A stretch of DNA of 64,000 bases, taken from Microdochium bolleyi (lineage: Eukaryota; Ascomycota; Sordariomycetes; Xylariales; Microdochiaceae). The DNA is taken from NCBI GenBank assembly GCA_001566295.1, contig KQ964249.1, positions 930,001 through 994,000 on the forward strand, written 5' to 3'. Below the pieces are notes generated by a model. That model had not been told where the DNA came from. It made no database searches and saw nothing but the letters and a program-made list of their open reading frames with translations. The position numbers were made by a program, and so were the translations under genes. Each line of letters opens with the position of its first letter. The first letter of the stretch is position 1. Shown piece by piece: positions 36,007 through 49,271 of this stretch.

Positions 36007-38897
36007 ATGAACGGCGCGCCAGGCCCGTATGGGCAGCCAAATCCATGGCAGGAGCACAAGACTCCCGAAGGCCGCGTCTACTTCTACAACTCGCTCACAA
36101 AGGTCACGCAATGGACCAAGCCCGAGGACATGATGACCCCGGCTGAGGTATGTACCTGCACCCCTTCACTGCACATAGCTTCTTGCTGATGTCTCGTCTC
36201 TTGTAGCGTGCCCTCGCGAGCCAGCCTTGGAAGGAGTACACTGCCGAAGGCGGCAGGAAGTACTGGTACAACACGGAGACCAAGCAGAGCTCTTGGGAGA
36301 TGCCCGAGGCTTACCGACAGGCCACTGGGCAGGATGCGATTCCTGCGTGAGTCCGACCCTTCCCCTTTCTCATCTGCTTGCCAGTACCCTTACTAACTTG
36401 TAACAGTCCCCAACCTGGCTACAACGGTCCAGGCTATGATCAGCGACATGGCGACCGCGACAGAGACCGAGACCCTCGAGACCGAGACCGTGGACGCGAC
36501 CGAGACTACAGGGATTACCGAGGTCGTGACCGAGACCGAGACCGAGACCACCGCGACAGGGACCGTGATTACCGAGACGGTTACAACGATCGACAGCATG
36601 GCTTTGCGTCCGATCCCCGCCACCCGGCATTCGTCCCTGCGAGCAACGAGCCAGAGTTCGCATCGCCCGAGGAAGCCGAAGCCGCCTTTGTCAAGCTCTT
36701 GAAACGCAGCAACGTTCAGCCAGACTGGACTTGGGAACAGGCCATGCGCGCCACCATTAAGGATCCCCATTTCCGGGCTATCAAAGACCCCAAAGACCGG
36801 AGGGCTGCCTTTGAGCAGTATTGCCAGGATATCATCGTGCAAGACAAGGAGAAGGCCAAGGAACGACTGGCAAAACTGCGCACCGACTTCGCGACAATGC
36901 TTCGCAGCCACCCGGAGATCAAACACTATACGCGGTGGAAGACAGCCCGCCCCATCATCGAGGGTGAGACAATCTTCCGTTCCACTAACAATGAGGACGA
37001 GCGTCGCCAGTTGTTCGAGGACTACATCGTTGAGCTGCGCAAGTCATACGTAGAGCAGCAAGCAAGCATGCGCAAGAACGCCATGGACGGCCTGATCGAG
37101 ATGCTCCCCAAACTCAATCTCGAGCCGTACACACAATGGTCTGAGGCTCAGAGTATGCTCAAATCTACTGCGCCATTCCAGAATGATGAGAAGTACAAGA
37201 CCTTGACCGACTTTGATATTCTCACTGCTTTCCAGAATCACATCAAGTTCCTGGAGCGGAGCTTCAATGAGGCACGCCAGACTGAGAAAAATAAGAAGCT
37301 CCGGGTCGAACGCAAGCGTCGAGATGCTTTCATCCAGCTTCTGCAAGAGCTCCGCCGAGCAGGCAAGATCAAGGCTGGCACAAAGTGGAGTCAAATCCTA
37401 CCCTCGATCCAAGACGACGAGCGCTTCGTTAATGCATGCGGCCAAGGTGGATCAATGCCTGTTCATCTCTTCTGGGATATGGTCGAGGAAGAAGAGAGAG
37501 CCTTGAGGGGTACCAGGAACGATGTCTTGGATGTAATGGATGTAAGTCGCTCACCATGGTCATGCCTATCGATGACACCAAGCAAGTTGCTGACCACTTC
37601 TTGGCAGGATCTGCGTTTCGAGTTTACACCGAAGACCACATTTGACGAGTTTGTGTCTGCTCTCAAAGATGATCGTCGTACTGCTAATGTGGACCGTGAG
37701 GTCATGTCTCTTCTCTATGAGAGGGTAGGTCAAGCGATTCCTCGTGTCTTCTGAAAACAATACTGACGCACAATCTAGCTCCAAGAGAAGAAGTCCAAAC
37801 GAGCCTCCGAAGAGGATCGGCTGGCCGAACGTCAGCAACGTCGCGCCATCGATAACTTGCGATCCTTTGTCAAGCACCTCGAGCCACCTGTCTTGCCTGA
37901 TGACACTTGGGAGAAGGTTCGTCCCCGCCTTGTGCGCGCACCAGAGTTCCAGGCTGTCACCTCCGAAGAAGCTCGCCGTGGTGCGTTTGAGAAAGTCCTG
38001 CGCAGAGTTAAAGATCGCGAAGAAGAGGACCGCGAGAGAGCAAAACGCAGGGAGCGCTCGCCTGATCGTGCTTCGTACCGCGAAAGAGATCGTGAACGAG
38101 ACAGGGGTGATCGATCGCATCGCAGTGACCGTGTGCGGTCGTCACGGCATAGCCGCAGCCCAGAACCCGATGCTTACGAAGCCGATCGACGCAAGGCGAT
38201 CGCCGAAAGAGAGAAGAACTATCGTAAGTCGAGCATGGCTGAGAGTCTGATCTCCGAGAAGCGCCCTGCAGACTCCCGCGATCGTGATCGGGAGCGGTCT
38301 CGTGATCATGACCGTGCTGGTCGGGACAGAGAACGCGAGAGGGACCGTGACAGAGAGAGAGACCGGGACAGAGACCGCGAGAGGGATAGGGAGCGTGAGC
38401 GCGAGCGTGAGCGCGACCGCGACCGCGAAAGAGACCGTGATCGCGAACGGGAGCGTGAACGCGACCGAGACCGAGACTACTACCCTCGCTCCCGCCGAGA
38501 TGAGCCGCCTAGCCACTATGACCGTGAACGCCGCGATCGCGAAGAGGAACGCGAGAGGCTCTATCGACGTCGTGTTGAGAAAGCTCCTGTCGAAGAGCTG
38601 CCTTACGGCGATGAGCGTCCTACTTCCGCCAGACGGCGCAGGCCCGAAGACGATGATGGCAGTGAAAGACGAGAGTCGCGTGACTCGAAGGTATGTTGTA
38701 TCTCACGACCGTCTTATCCGGAGCGATTACTAATATTTCCGCTGCAGAGAGTCAAGAGAGAAAAGACACCGCGTGAGCGCTCCCCTCAAGCCCAGAAACC
38801 CACTTCTCCCTTAGCCGTGCAGCCTATTACCAAAAAGGCGGCAGACGATGCTGGCCTGCATTCAGGCAGTGAGGAGGGCGAGATCGAGGAGGACTAG
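36007..38897 (+). CDS. PRP40: Pre-mRNA-processing protein Prp40 (WW and FF domains, U1 snRNP)
   Basis: U1 snRNP-associated splicing factor that, in yeast, bridges the 5' splice site complex to branch-point-binding factors and the RNA polymerase II CTD. Six exons (36007-36147, 36207-36346, 36407-37541, 37608-37724, 37779-38690, 38748-38897) give 864 residues. WW domain 1 is at about 12-40 (NPWQEHKTPEGRVYFYN) and WW domain 2 at about 53-81 (QPWKEYTAEGGRKYWYN). An Arg/Asp-rich linker spans about 105-155. FF repeats follow from about 180 to 590: EEAEAAFVKLLKRSNV, RRDAFIQLLQELRRAG and NLRSFVKHLEPPVLPDDTW are examples. The C-terminal 250 residues are an RE/RD dipeptide domain ending in EEGEIEED. 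Yeast Prp40 (583 aa) lacks such tracts. All five introns have CTNAN-type branch sites and keep frame. Confidence 0.95.
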
Positions 38898-40262
38898 AAG
38901 GCCTTGCCGAAGTCGCCGTGTCCCCGCGCTGGGGACGTCACTCGATGGCGTCGCATTCGCCGTTATTGAAGTCTGCTTGGATCAACCTTCGAAACCCACT
39001 CTTGGAAGCAGACAATGCGGTCCTCTTCGAAAGCTTGCTCGGAGGCGGTACAATGTCGATCAGTCAAACAAGTACGTGCATCCTAGGGACGCTCTTGGTC
39101 AAAGAAGCTTGATGACGGCAGTACCGGCACAGCTCTACCGTTATCATTTTCTCGGGCACCGTCTTCGCTCCGAAGCACAACTTTGACGCCTGCAGACTAC
39201 ACCGAAGCATGCACAAACGACGTGGCACCCACCATCTGAACGGGAGTACCATCCAAATTTTCTCTGCGCCCACAACGGAACAGGGCACACTTGGGTGGAC
39301 TGACACTGCTCGACAGACTTGATTTGCTCCTCCTGCCTCCTCTCCTTCGGCTGCTCATTCCCGCAGACTACTCTTTTTGTTTAATGTCTTTTCCCCCTTC
39401 TCCACACAGACCTGACAACAGAAAAAATCTCTAGTAAGATATTCTCTCTCGTTTGTCTGCATTAGATTACTCTCATCTTTGTCCGTGTTATGCACTCCAC
39501 CTAGTCCGATAGATTACTGTATAACACATTGTCACATGCCTCTTGCGTGCTGGAGTAAATCGAGTGAACTGCTTGCATTTGCCAATAGTGTGAACTTTGA
39601 GATATGCTACAGGGAAAAACAAAATAAACATTTTTGATGAGTAATGATATGGTATGCACATGGGTTTTACTATTTGATCCGCATGAATTCCAAGCAAAAA
39701 AAAACACTAAATCGCACAAAGGTATCAACGAACATGGACGACTTCAACGTGAATTCGCGACTTGCTAGATACTCTTCTCGCATTGCTTTAAGGCGCTCTC
39801 ACTATATACTCCGGCGATCCTCGGCCGGACAAGGACGGCAGTCACCCGCTTGACCCATCAGCCCCTCGATCTACAAAAGCTGCAGAAATAAACACAGAAA
39901 TGAGCCATACACAACGACGGAGGGTGTCATTTGACCCATCTGATCCAGATGGGGAAATCCGGTACCAGAGCTTCTCTGAGAATTCCCACAACTGTTTGCA
40001 GGACCAGGCTTGATAGGGGATAGACTGCCGTCGCCGATGTCAGTCATTCGGCGCCTCGCAAGCCTCTCCAGCTTCCTGGACGCCGCCACCACCGGAACTC
40101 CCATGGCCGCGATTCTCGCCGCCCCTAATTCCATCCCGATTTTGAACGCCTAAAACGCCGTGACCCGATGATGCTTGCCGCTGTGGGGTATGTTGATGGA
40201 AATGATTCTTCTTCTGGCCATGCCGATTCTTGCCATGGCCGTAGTGCCTAGGGACGCCCTTT
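38898..40262. other. Spacer between the converging PRP40 and RLI1 genes
   Basis: About 1.4 kb holding the two 3' UTRs. It becomes AT-rich around 39.3-39.75 kb, as expected for polyadenylation regions. The RLI1 frame reads on past its last intron to about 40.04 kb, but that is intron read-through rather than coding. Confidence 0.65.
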
Positions 40263-42519
40263 TCAGGCGTCGTTCTCTTCCAGGAAGAACTGTTTCGCAT
40301 CGTCAGTGAGGGATCAAGAATGGATGGGTGAGAATGCCAATGTCCACTTACGTAGTTGCCACCCAACTTCTGCTCCTGATCCAGCTGACTGTTGGCCTTG
40401 TTGATGCGAGGGCGGTAGTTGGTCGGGTCGCGGCGGAAGGTGACATCGAGGTTCTTCAGGAACTTGTTGCAGCCAGTCAACAGTGACTCGGGCGTGTTGG
40501 CGTGGGAGTTGATACCGGGCTGGCCGTCGAAGACGATGACACGGTCGGCAAGGTAGGTGGCCATGATGAAATCGTGCTCGACGATGAAGGCGGTCTTCTT
40601 GGCGTGCATGATGAAGCGCTTGATAACGCGAGCGGCGATGATACGCTGTTCGGAATCGAGGTACGCGGACGGCTCATCGATGAGGTAGATGTCGGCGGGC
40701 ATGCCGAGAGCCATGACAATGGCAACACGCTGCAATTCACCACCGGACAGGTTCTTGACTTCCTGGTCGATGAAGTCGTCGAGCTTGAGCGGCTTGACCA
40801 CATCAGTCTGGAACTGAGGAGACAGGAAGGACTGCTTGATCCTCTTGAAGAAGAGCTGGCGGACGGTACCCTCGAACTTGGGGGTGATGGTCTGGGGCTT
40901 CATGCTGACACGCATCTCGGGCACCTTGTTGGTGTTGTCGGGCTTGAGCGCACCAGCCAGCAGTCTACAGAAGGTGGTCTTGCCAGTACCGTTCTCTCCC
41001 ATCATGACAATGATTTCCGAGTCGGTGAAATCACCAGGGTCGATGTTGAGCTTGAAGTTGCCAAGGGCCTTCTCCATCTTGGGGTACTTGAAGTCGCGCC
41101 CCTTGTCGGCCTGGAACTCATCGGCACCTTCCGAGATGCGGAAAGTGAGAGACTCGTCTCGGAATCGCAGGTTTTCGGTAGGGATGTGGCCGTCAAGGAA
41201 GATGTTGATACCTTCGCGGACCGAGTAGGGCAGAGTGACAACACCATACACGGCGGGTTTACCGTACAAAACGCAGATGTAGTCGGAAAGGTAGTCAAGG
41301 ACGGACAAGTCGTGCTCGACAACGATGACGTAGTTGTCAGACGCCAGCAGCGATCGGATCATGCGAGCAGCGGACAGACGTTGCTTGACATCAAGGTACG
41401 AAGAGGGTTCGTCAAACATGTAGACATCAGCCTTCTGGACGCAGACGGTACCAATGGCGAAGCGCTGCAACTCTCCACCAGAGAGCTTGTCGACATCACG
41501 GTCCAGCAAATGGCGCAGTTCGAGGACATCCAAGACCTGGTCCAGGTTGTTCATGGCGGATCGGTGGTTCAGGAGGAACTGGACAGTCTTGTCCGCCGTC
41601 CTCACAGCTCGGGGAAGCTGATCGACGTACTGCGGCTTGACAACTGCCTTGAGGTCATCTTCTAGCAGCTTGGTGAAGTAGTCTGGAGGGAGATGCAATC
41701 AGTAATGAGACTCGCATTTCAGCCCTGAGAGCTGCATGGCTGCTCGAAACTTACTCTGCAGTTCTGAGCCTCTGAAGTACTTGATCACATCCTCCCAGTC
41801 GGGAGGGTTGTCATATCTGCCCAAGTTGGGCTTCAACTTGCCACTGAGAATCTTCAGTGCGGTACTCTTGCCGATACCGTTCGTTCCGACAAGACCAAGG
41901 ACCTGTCCAGGTCTTGGCATGGGTAGGCGGTGGAGCTTGAAGCTGTTGGCGGAGTACCGATGAGTGACTTGAGTCTCGAGGTTGGTCGGCAGGTTGATGA
42001 TGGTGATGGCGTCGAAGGGGCATTTCTTCGGGCAGATACCACAACCGATGCAAAGACTCTCGGAGATGAAGGCGATCTTGGAGTCGGGTGCGACCTCGAT
42101 GCAAAGCTTGCCGGAGCGAACCACAGGGCAGGATCTGGACAGAAAGCCAAACGCCTTAGCATGCGAACGAGTGCACGGATATGGGCAGAGTGCAATGACA
42201 CAATGCCGGGGGGGGGGGATATGGACATACTTCTTGCATTCCTGGCGACACTTCTTGGGCTTGCACTGCAGTTATGGAGACATATCAGCAACTGTCGCGG
42301 TGTCTTGGGTCGGCAACTTCGAGATGTTCATTGACGGCGGGGCTCGGTAGTGGGGTGAGGAGGCTCGGTTGTACCTTGTCGTCGTTGACGATGGCAATAC
42401 TGTTAGGGATAGTGTTAGCATCGTGCCTGGCACCATGTGTGCTGTGCCGGTGTCACAAGAATACCGGAGCGTGGTGTTTTACGGAGCTGGGCAACGTACC
42501 GAGTGAGTTTGGACGCCAT
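40263..42519 (-). CDS. RLI1: Ribosome-recycling ABC ATPase Rli1/ABCE1
   Basis: Essential iron-sulfur ABC protein that splits 80S/post-termination ribosomes and acts in initiation and ribosome export. Six exons: 42519-42500, 42399-42375, 42265-42231, 42134-41755, 41682-40352 and 40289-40263, giving 605 residues (yeast Rli1 has 608). The start reads [15 protein letters not shown]. Fe-S ligands come in two groups: [17 protein letters not shown] across exons 3/4, then [15 protein letters not shown]1 has Walker A GTNGIGKS, signature [12 protein letters not shown] and Walker [16 protein letters not shown]2 has [21 protein letters not shown] and [12 protein letters not shown]. The hinge sequence NYRPRINK precedes the end [13 protein letters not shown], whose last eight residues come from a separate 27-nt exon. 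Intron 3 contains an 11-nt poly-C (coding strand). It is divergent from CHD1. Confidence 0.97.
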
Positions 42520-44285
42520 GGTGAAGACTTTTGCTTGGCGCAACAACAGCCACAGAGGCGAGAGCGTACAGACAGAAAGAAGTCTCTTTGCGACGGGCTC
42601 GCTGGCGGTGGCGGGAGCTGCGGACTGGCAGCAGGAGAAGACTGGAGATGGTAGGACAGGCGTGCGGCGGGGAAGAGAAGAAGAGGCAGCGGAACAGGGC
42701 CAGCGGTAACCTTGGAACGAATCCCGCAGACGACAAGAGTGACGTGGTAGCGCGATGCGATGCTGATGATTTTTGTGCGTAGATGTGGGCTTCGCATTGT
42801 TGCATGGTGGGGCAGCGCGAGCTGCGACAGGCTTCAAGCTGGCGGGGCTCTGCGGATTGATCGTTAATGTGCGATTTCCTGACTGCTCATAGGCCACAAT
42901 GTTGGAAGCCCGAGACAGGGGACTGCTGCTTCGTGAAGCCGGAGTTCGTCGTTGACGGCAGTCTGGACTGTCATGACAGATTCATGGCTGGTCGACCTGG
43001 TGTCCACTTGCAAGTCCGATTTGTGCAGTAAATCAAAGAACCCCGTGCTGAAAGCACGCGAGGTCGCCATCGACCGTAGCTGGAATGCTTGCCAAACTCG
43101 ACATATCACGAGGGACCGGAACAGAGGCACGAGACAACCACTCGGTAGAGGGACGATGCTGCATTGTATTCTTGCAGTAAACAGAACAAGTGTTCAAGTC
43201 TCGGGTGCTGCGAGCGGGTTAATTCCTTCCGGGCAAACACTGTCGGGCTGGTCACAGTTTGTGGTGATATGTTTGGTTTGCAGCAAACTCGAATGCGGGA
43301 CGACCGAATGCAAAGCATTTCTCTTTCGCTCGACATCAGGAGACATCGGTGGACCAATGCACCCTGCAAACATTACCCAGGCAGGTGAATGCAAGATGTA
43401 AGCCAGCTTCAAAGTCGCAAGGGAACCTTGAAATTATCCCCAGAGTCAAGCCTCAACCGCACCAGCCTCATTTTGCATGGTCCGTGCACGACCCGCTGTG
43501 CAGCACGCTGTGGACAGTGAAGCTGGCCGGCCAAGATTGGTGGTACCTCAGGTCGCCTCGACTTGCAGTGCACCTGGGCAGCGCCCAGGACCGTAGGCGT
43601 CCCCACTCTTCTGTCGCTGACCTGCCTGCTCTGATGAATTGTTCCTCATCCATTTGCCTTCCGCACAACACCACAGCCCAGGGTATGCCACCCTGCCATC
43701 CCAACCTCGATTCTCTCCCAGCCTCGACTGGCTTCCTGCTTGGTCCATTCTCGCAGTCTGAAGCACTCGAGCTGGATGTTCTGTAAGTCGAGATCCCTGC
43801 CCTTTGCTTTTTGTTGCACCTTTGCCCGTCTTTCCGACCGGCACCACACACCGACCGCGTGCGCAGGTGTACTTCTCGTCCGCCGGCTCCATCCATCGAC
43901 CTCACTTATATCCGTCTGATATAACATCGCCCACGCGGTCCAATCTACTCCGGAACCTCGAATCTCGGTCAAGTCGATATCCTCGATCACGTCGACGCGT
44001 TGAAACGACCTCGGGAGGCCGCCAGACCGCGTTCAACGTCCGCCACACGCCCTCCATCATTATCTCATCCCCCATTCGCCTTGTACCCTTCACCCAGCAC
44101 ATGCCGATGCGCCAGATCAATTGCCTTGTCGACATCTCTCGCCTACTTCCAACCTCCGATGCCGTTGTGGTCGCGTCGAGGAGCACTTTCCGCTGTACCT
44201 AGCTTGTTGTACCGTTCCACCTGGCTCCCGTCAGCTAACCTCGTCGTCCTTCACTCCGTAGACACCTTCACACTGGTAAACCACG
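42520..44285. promoter_or_regulatory. Divergent upstream region, RLI1 / CHD1
   Basis: 1.77 kb between head-to-head start codons, longer than the other divergent spacers here. Frames on both strands are short and overlapping. The last 0.5 kb before CHD1 is C/T-rich, typical of a fungal 5' leader. No coding gene or TATA box is supported. Confidence 0.55.
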
Positions 44286-47200
44286 ATGTCGAGTTCACCC
44301 GAGCCCATTTTCGCCAATGGGCACGCGTCACCGACAAGCCGTCCGACCAACAAGATAGAACTTGAAGACCGTGCCAGTGCCAGTGACCTCTCAGATGTCA
44401 ATGACGCGCCGCCGGTAGCTCGGCGGATCGCCGCCTCCTCCTCTCCGTCATCGGACCAGGACGAATATATTCGTGATCCCGATACCCGTGCCGATGATTT
44501 CGCCAACGAGTCGAGCGAGGAGGACGCCAATGCCTCAGATGATGGTGACTTTGATGCAGAGGACGACGCGGCTGGTTCCCAGAGTGACGCTCCGCAAGAT
44601 GCTGCTTCATCCTCAAGCAGCTCACACAGGGCAGCAAAGCGAAAAGCCGAGCTAGCCGAGGACGAACACATGAGGGAGAACCCAGAGCTCTATGGACTGC
44701 GGAGAAGTGTATGTTGCCCCTTTGATGTTGCCATGGCGTCCCTACCGTTGACACTTTCCTTCTCCAGTCCCGGCCGACGAAACAACCCAGAATAGTGAGT
44801 TTCTCATGTCGCCACGCCTCATCCTGCTGTACTAATCCCATGTGAAGATTGACTCCGATGCATCTGACGATAACGAATCTGATTCGGATGTTGTCCCTAC
44901 GAACCGACGTACGAAGAAGCTCCGTGCCGAAAAGACTTCCCAACAGTGTACGTCCACTACCAGCATGACACCATCACATAGGATACTGGACACTGACTCT
45001 CAATGCAGCTTCGAAACGCGGAACGCCTACCCGACAAGTACAGACTGCCGACTCAGATTCCGACACCTACGGAGGCGCTCGAGCTCGAACATTCCAAAAC
45101 AAGGCGCGTCGCCAACAGGCTGCGGCGCTATCATCATCGGTCTACACCGAGAAGCGCTGGTCCAACCGTCGCGCAACACAACAAATTCAAAGCTACCAAG
45201 AAAGTGACGAGGATGATGGGTCTGAACTTACTCCTCAGCATTTGGCCGGGGAGGAACAAGCCAGCGAAACTCCGTACATCGAGAAAGTGGTTGGCTATCG
45301 TGTCAAGGACGATGGCGAGCTCACAGTCGATGCCACCAAGGACGATTTCGAGTTCAACATCAAGTGGCATGGAAAATCTCATCTCCACAATACATGGGAC
45401 TCCTTTGACTCTTTGCGAGGATACCGTGGCATGCGCAAGCTGGAAAACTACTATAAGCGCTCGGTCGAATACGAGATTGACCTCAAGTTCGCCGGCGACG
45501 ACATTCCACCAGAGACGCGAGAGCAATACATGCTCGACAAGGAGCGCGACCTTGATGCCTTGGCAGACTACACCAAGGTGGAGCGCATCGTTGCGCAACG
45601 CAGCGGTGAAGTCGGCCGAGAATACTTTGTCAAGTGGAAGGGTCTGACCTACGACTGCTGCACCTGGGAATTGGCGTCACTCATCCAGGGCGATGCTCAA
45701 GACAAGATTGACCAGTTCTTGGACCGCCAATCAAGGTCATGGGTTTCTGACAAGTACGAGACGAATCCCGCCACCAGAACAAAGTTCCTCAAGCTCGAGA
45801 GCCAGCCAGCATACATCAAGGGAGGTGAGCTGAGAGGTTTCCAGCTTACGGGGCTGAACTTCCTGGCGCTCAACTGGTGCCGCAGCAACAATGTTATCCT
45901 CGCTGATGAGATGGGTCTCGGCAAGACCGTGCAATCCGTGTCATTCCTCAGCTGGCTCCGAAATGAGCGTAAGCAAGAGGGCCCGTTCCTCGTTGTTGCG
46001 CCGCTCAGCGTCATCCCAGCCTGGTGTGACACGTTCAATCTGTGGGCACCCGACATCAACTACGTGGTATACCTTGGCAATGGCGAGGCCCGGAGTACCA
46101 TCCGCGAGCATGAGCTCACGGTCAACGGAAACCCGAAAAAGCCCAAGTTCAATGTGCTTGTCACTTCCTACGAGTATATCCTTACCGACGCTGAATACCT
46201 GCGGACGCTGAAGTGGCAGGCACTTGCTGTTGACGAAGCCCATCGTCTGAAGAACAAGGATTCAAAGCTCTACATGGAGCTTATGAGCTTTGGAGCGCCT
46301 GCCAAAGTCCTCATCACAGGCACTCCTATCCAGAACAACTTGGCGGAGCTTTCTGCTCTGCTCGACTTCTTGAACCCGGGTAAGGTTGTTATTGATGAGG
46401 ACCTGGAGACACTCGCATCGGCAGACGCACAGGCGAGGCTTCAGGATCTACACGCCGACATTGCCCCCTATATCTTACGCCGTACCAAGGAGACGGTCGA
46501 GACCGATCTGCCTCCCAAGACCGAGAAGATCATTCGCGTCGAGTTGTCCGATGTACAGCTGGAGTACTACAAGAATATCCTCACGCGCAACTACGCAGCA
46601 TTGAACGAAGGCAACAATGGCCAGAAGCAATCGCTTCTCAACATTGTCATGGAACTGAAAAAAGTCAGCAACCACCCATACATGTTCCCTGGCGTCGAGG
46701 AGAAGGTCCTCAAAGGCAACAACCGCAGAGAAGATCAGATCAAAGGACTTATTGCCAGCAGTGGTAAGATGATGCTTCTCGACCAGCTTCTCGCCAAGTT
46801 GAAGAAGGACAATCACAGAGTCTTGATCTTCAGTCAGATGGTGAGGGTGCTCGACATCCTTGGAGACTACCTCCGTCTCCGTGGTTACCAATTCCAGCGC
46901 CTTGACGGTACCATTGGCGCGGGCCCTCGTCGCCTTGCCATCAACCACTTCAATGCCGAGGACAGCAACGACTTTTGTTTCTTATTGTCTACTCGTGCCG
47001 GTGGTCTTGGTATCAACCTGATGACTGCTGACACAGTCATCATCTTCGACTCTGATTGGAACCCCCAAGCGGACTTGCAAGCCATGGCGCGTGCCCACAG
47101 AATTGGACAAAAGAGGCCTGTGACCGTCTACCGCCTGGTCTCCAAGGAAACCATCGAGGAGGAGGTCCTTGAGCGAGCGAGAAACAAGCTGCTCCTCGAA

Positions 47201-49271
47201 TACCTGGCCATCCAGGCTGGTGTCACTGATGATGGCAAGGCTTTCAAGGAGGAGTTCCGCAAGAAGGGTGTCAAGGTCGACGAAGCCAAGTCAGCCGATG
47301 ATATCCAGTTGATTCTCAAGATGCGGTCGCAGAAAATGTTTGAGCAATCAGGCAACCAGGAGCGGCTGGAGCAACTCGACATCGACTCCATTCTGGAGAA
47401 CGCTGAAGTCACCAAGACGAAGGTGGAGGACAAGATGAACCTCAGCACGGGTGGTATTGACTGGGACAATTTCATGCAGTACACCGATGTCAAGGTGGAC
47501 GACCTTGCACTGGACTGGGACGATATCATTCCTGCAGATGCACTGGCGGAGATCAAAGCCGAGGAAGAGAAGAAGAAGCAAGACGAATATCTTGCCAGGG
47601 AGCTCGAAGCGAGCGCTCCTCGGAGGGCCGCACTGAAGAACTCGAAATCGTATGCTGAATCTGAGCGTGCCGAGCGTATCGCTAAGAAGCGTGAGCGGGA
47701 GCAGGAGAAACAGGATAAGCTTGAGCATCAACGTGCGATGCTATCTGACCCCAGACGACCTCTCAATGAGAAGGAGACACGCAATCTCATCCGTGCCTTC
47801 ATGCGGTACGGTTATATGGAGGACCGCCCCGATGAGCTACTCCGTGATGCTCGTTTGAGCGACCGAGACCGCGACTTCATCGCCAAGATACTACAGGAAA
47901 TCATTGATGGGGCCCAAGAAGCGACCGACAGGAACCGGGACGACCTCCGTGCCCAGGAGCAGCAGTCGCAGAAGAAGTTGACGAAGAAGGACATCAAAGC
48001 CGTCATGTTTGACTATGGAGAAGTCAAGAAGATCAATGCCGAGACTATCCTTGAGCGTCCTCCACAACTGCGCCTGCTCCACAAGATTCTCGAAGAACAG
48101 GCTGATCCTCGGGCCTTCCGCCTTCTGGAAGCAACCAAGGGTGCCCACTACAGTTGCGAATGGGGCCCAGCAGAGGACTCCATGCTGTTGGCCGGCATCG
48201 ATCGCTACGGATTTGGTGCATGGACCCAGATCCGAGACGACCGCGAGTTCGGCCTCACTGACAAGTTCTTCCTGGAGGAGCACCGCATCGAGAAGAAGCA
48301 AGAGAGATCACATGGCGAGACCAAGGGTGCCAAGGCTCCTGGTGCGGTGCACCTTGTGCGCCGGTCGGACTACCTTTTGTCGGTACTGAGTGCTGTGCAC
48401 TCGGACAACGAAGGCGCGTCGAAAGCACTCGAGAACCACCATCGCAACAACAAAAAGGCGATGGCTAATGGCCATCGGCGTTCTGACAAGCCGGGATCCG
48501 TGTCAGCATCTCCTGCACCTCGAGACAACAAGAAACTCGACTCCCGGCGAGATCGTGATAGGGATCATGATCGCCACAGAGCCGATCACCATCGTTCCCG
48601 CAGCAGCCTCGGCGAGTCCAGCACCCCGCGTCCGGAGTCCAAGAGGAAGCACAGTGGAGAGATGGATGACCGCAGACACAAACATCGTCGCATGGAGGAG
48701 CACCGTCGTCATGATGAACATCGTGACCATCGCAAGTCGGAAGGCGGCGGCAGAAATGAGGAAGAGGAAGACGACATTCGCAATGCTCCACTCATCGAGG
48801 CACTTATGCAGCCAATCTGGAACCACATCGAGAAGGTCGAAGCGTGCACCAAGACCAACATTCCCGTTGCGAAGGCACGAGCGAAGGTTCTCAAGTCCGA
48901 GATCAAAGCTATTGGCGATTTCGTCGAAGGCCTCAACAAGTCTTCTGGTATCACCCATGACCAGCTCAATGAGCTGAAACCGAAGCTCTGGTAAGTCTGA
49001 AGCATTACATCTACTATCGTTCTACATCACTGACACGTGTCAAAGGCGCTTCATTTCAAAACGCATCCCGGCTTCCGACAAGCCGTCTGCCGGCAAGCCC
49101 GAGGCGGACAAGGCTGCCGCCCAAGCGCAGGGCATGACCGGGCCAAGGCTCGCCGCTCTGTACGAGCAGCTGAAACAAGCTGCCAACAAACCCACTGACA
49201 GCTCCAGACCGCCTGCGAGCTCGGTTACCAATGGCTCCTCGCGTGAAGTACCATCCAGGCCATCGCACTAG
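44286..49271 (+). CDS. CHD1: Chromodomain-helicase-DNA-binding protein Chd1
   Basis: ATP-dependent nucleosome spacing remodeller acting on transcribed chromatin. Five exons (44286-44708, 44768-44794, 44848-44947, 45009-48990, 49046-49271) give 1585 residues; exon 2 is only 27 nt. The N-terminal 260 residues are acidic and Ser-rich. Tandem chromodomains lie at about 275-345 (VVGYRVKDDGELTV) and 373-415 (REYFVKWKGLTYDCCTWE). The SNF2 ATPase follows from about 455: LADEMGLGKTVQSVSF, VDEAHRLKNKD, TGTPIQNNLAEL, then the helicase C lobe RVLIFSQMVRVLDILGDYL, STRAGGLGINLM and ARAHRIGQKRPVTVYRL. The SANT-SLIDE DNA-binding region lies around 47.7-48.4 kb. The C-terminal helical domain (WNHIEKVEACTKTN...) starts near 48820 and precedes a short Ala/Pro/Ser-rich tail in exon 5. 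A basic R/D/H-rich linker precedes it. All motifs are intact. Confidence 0.97.

Noticed and set aside
40502..41665. 387-codon plus-strand frame opposite RLI1
   Set aside because: Overlaps the strongly conserved ABC domains on the other strand; no family resemblance of its own.
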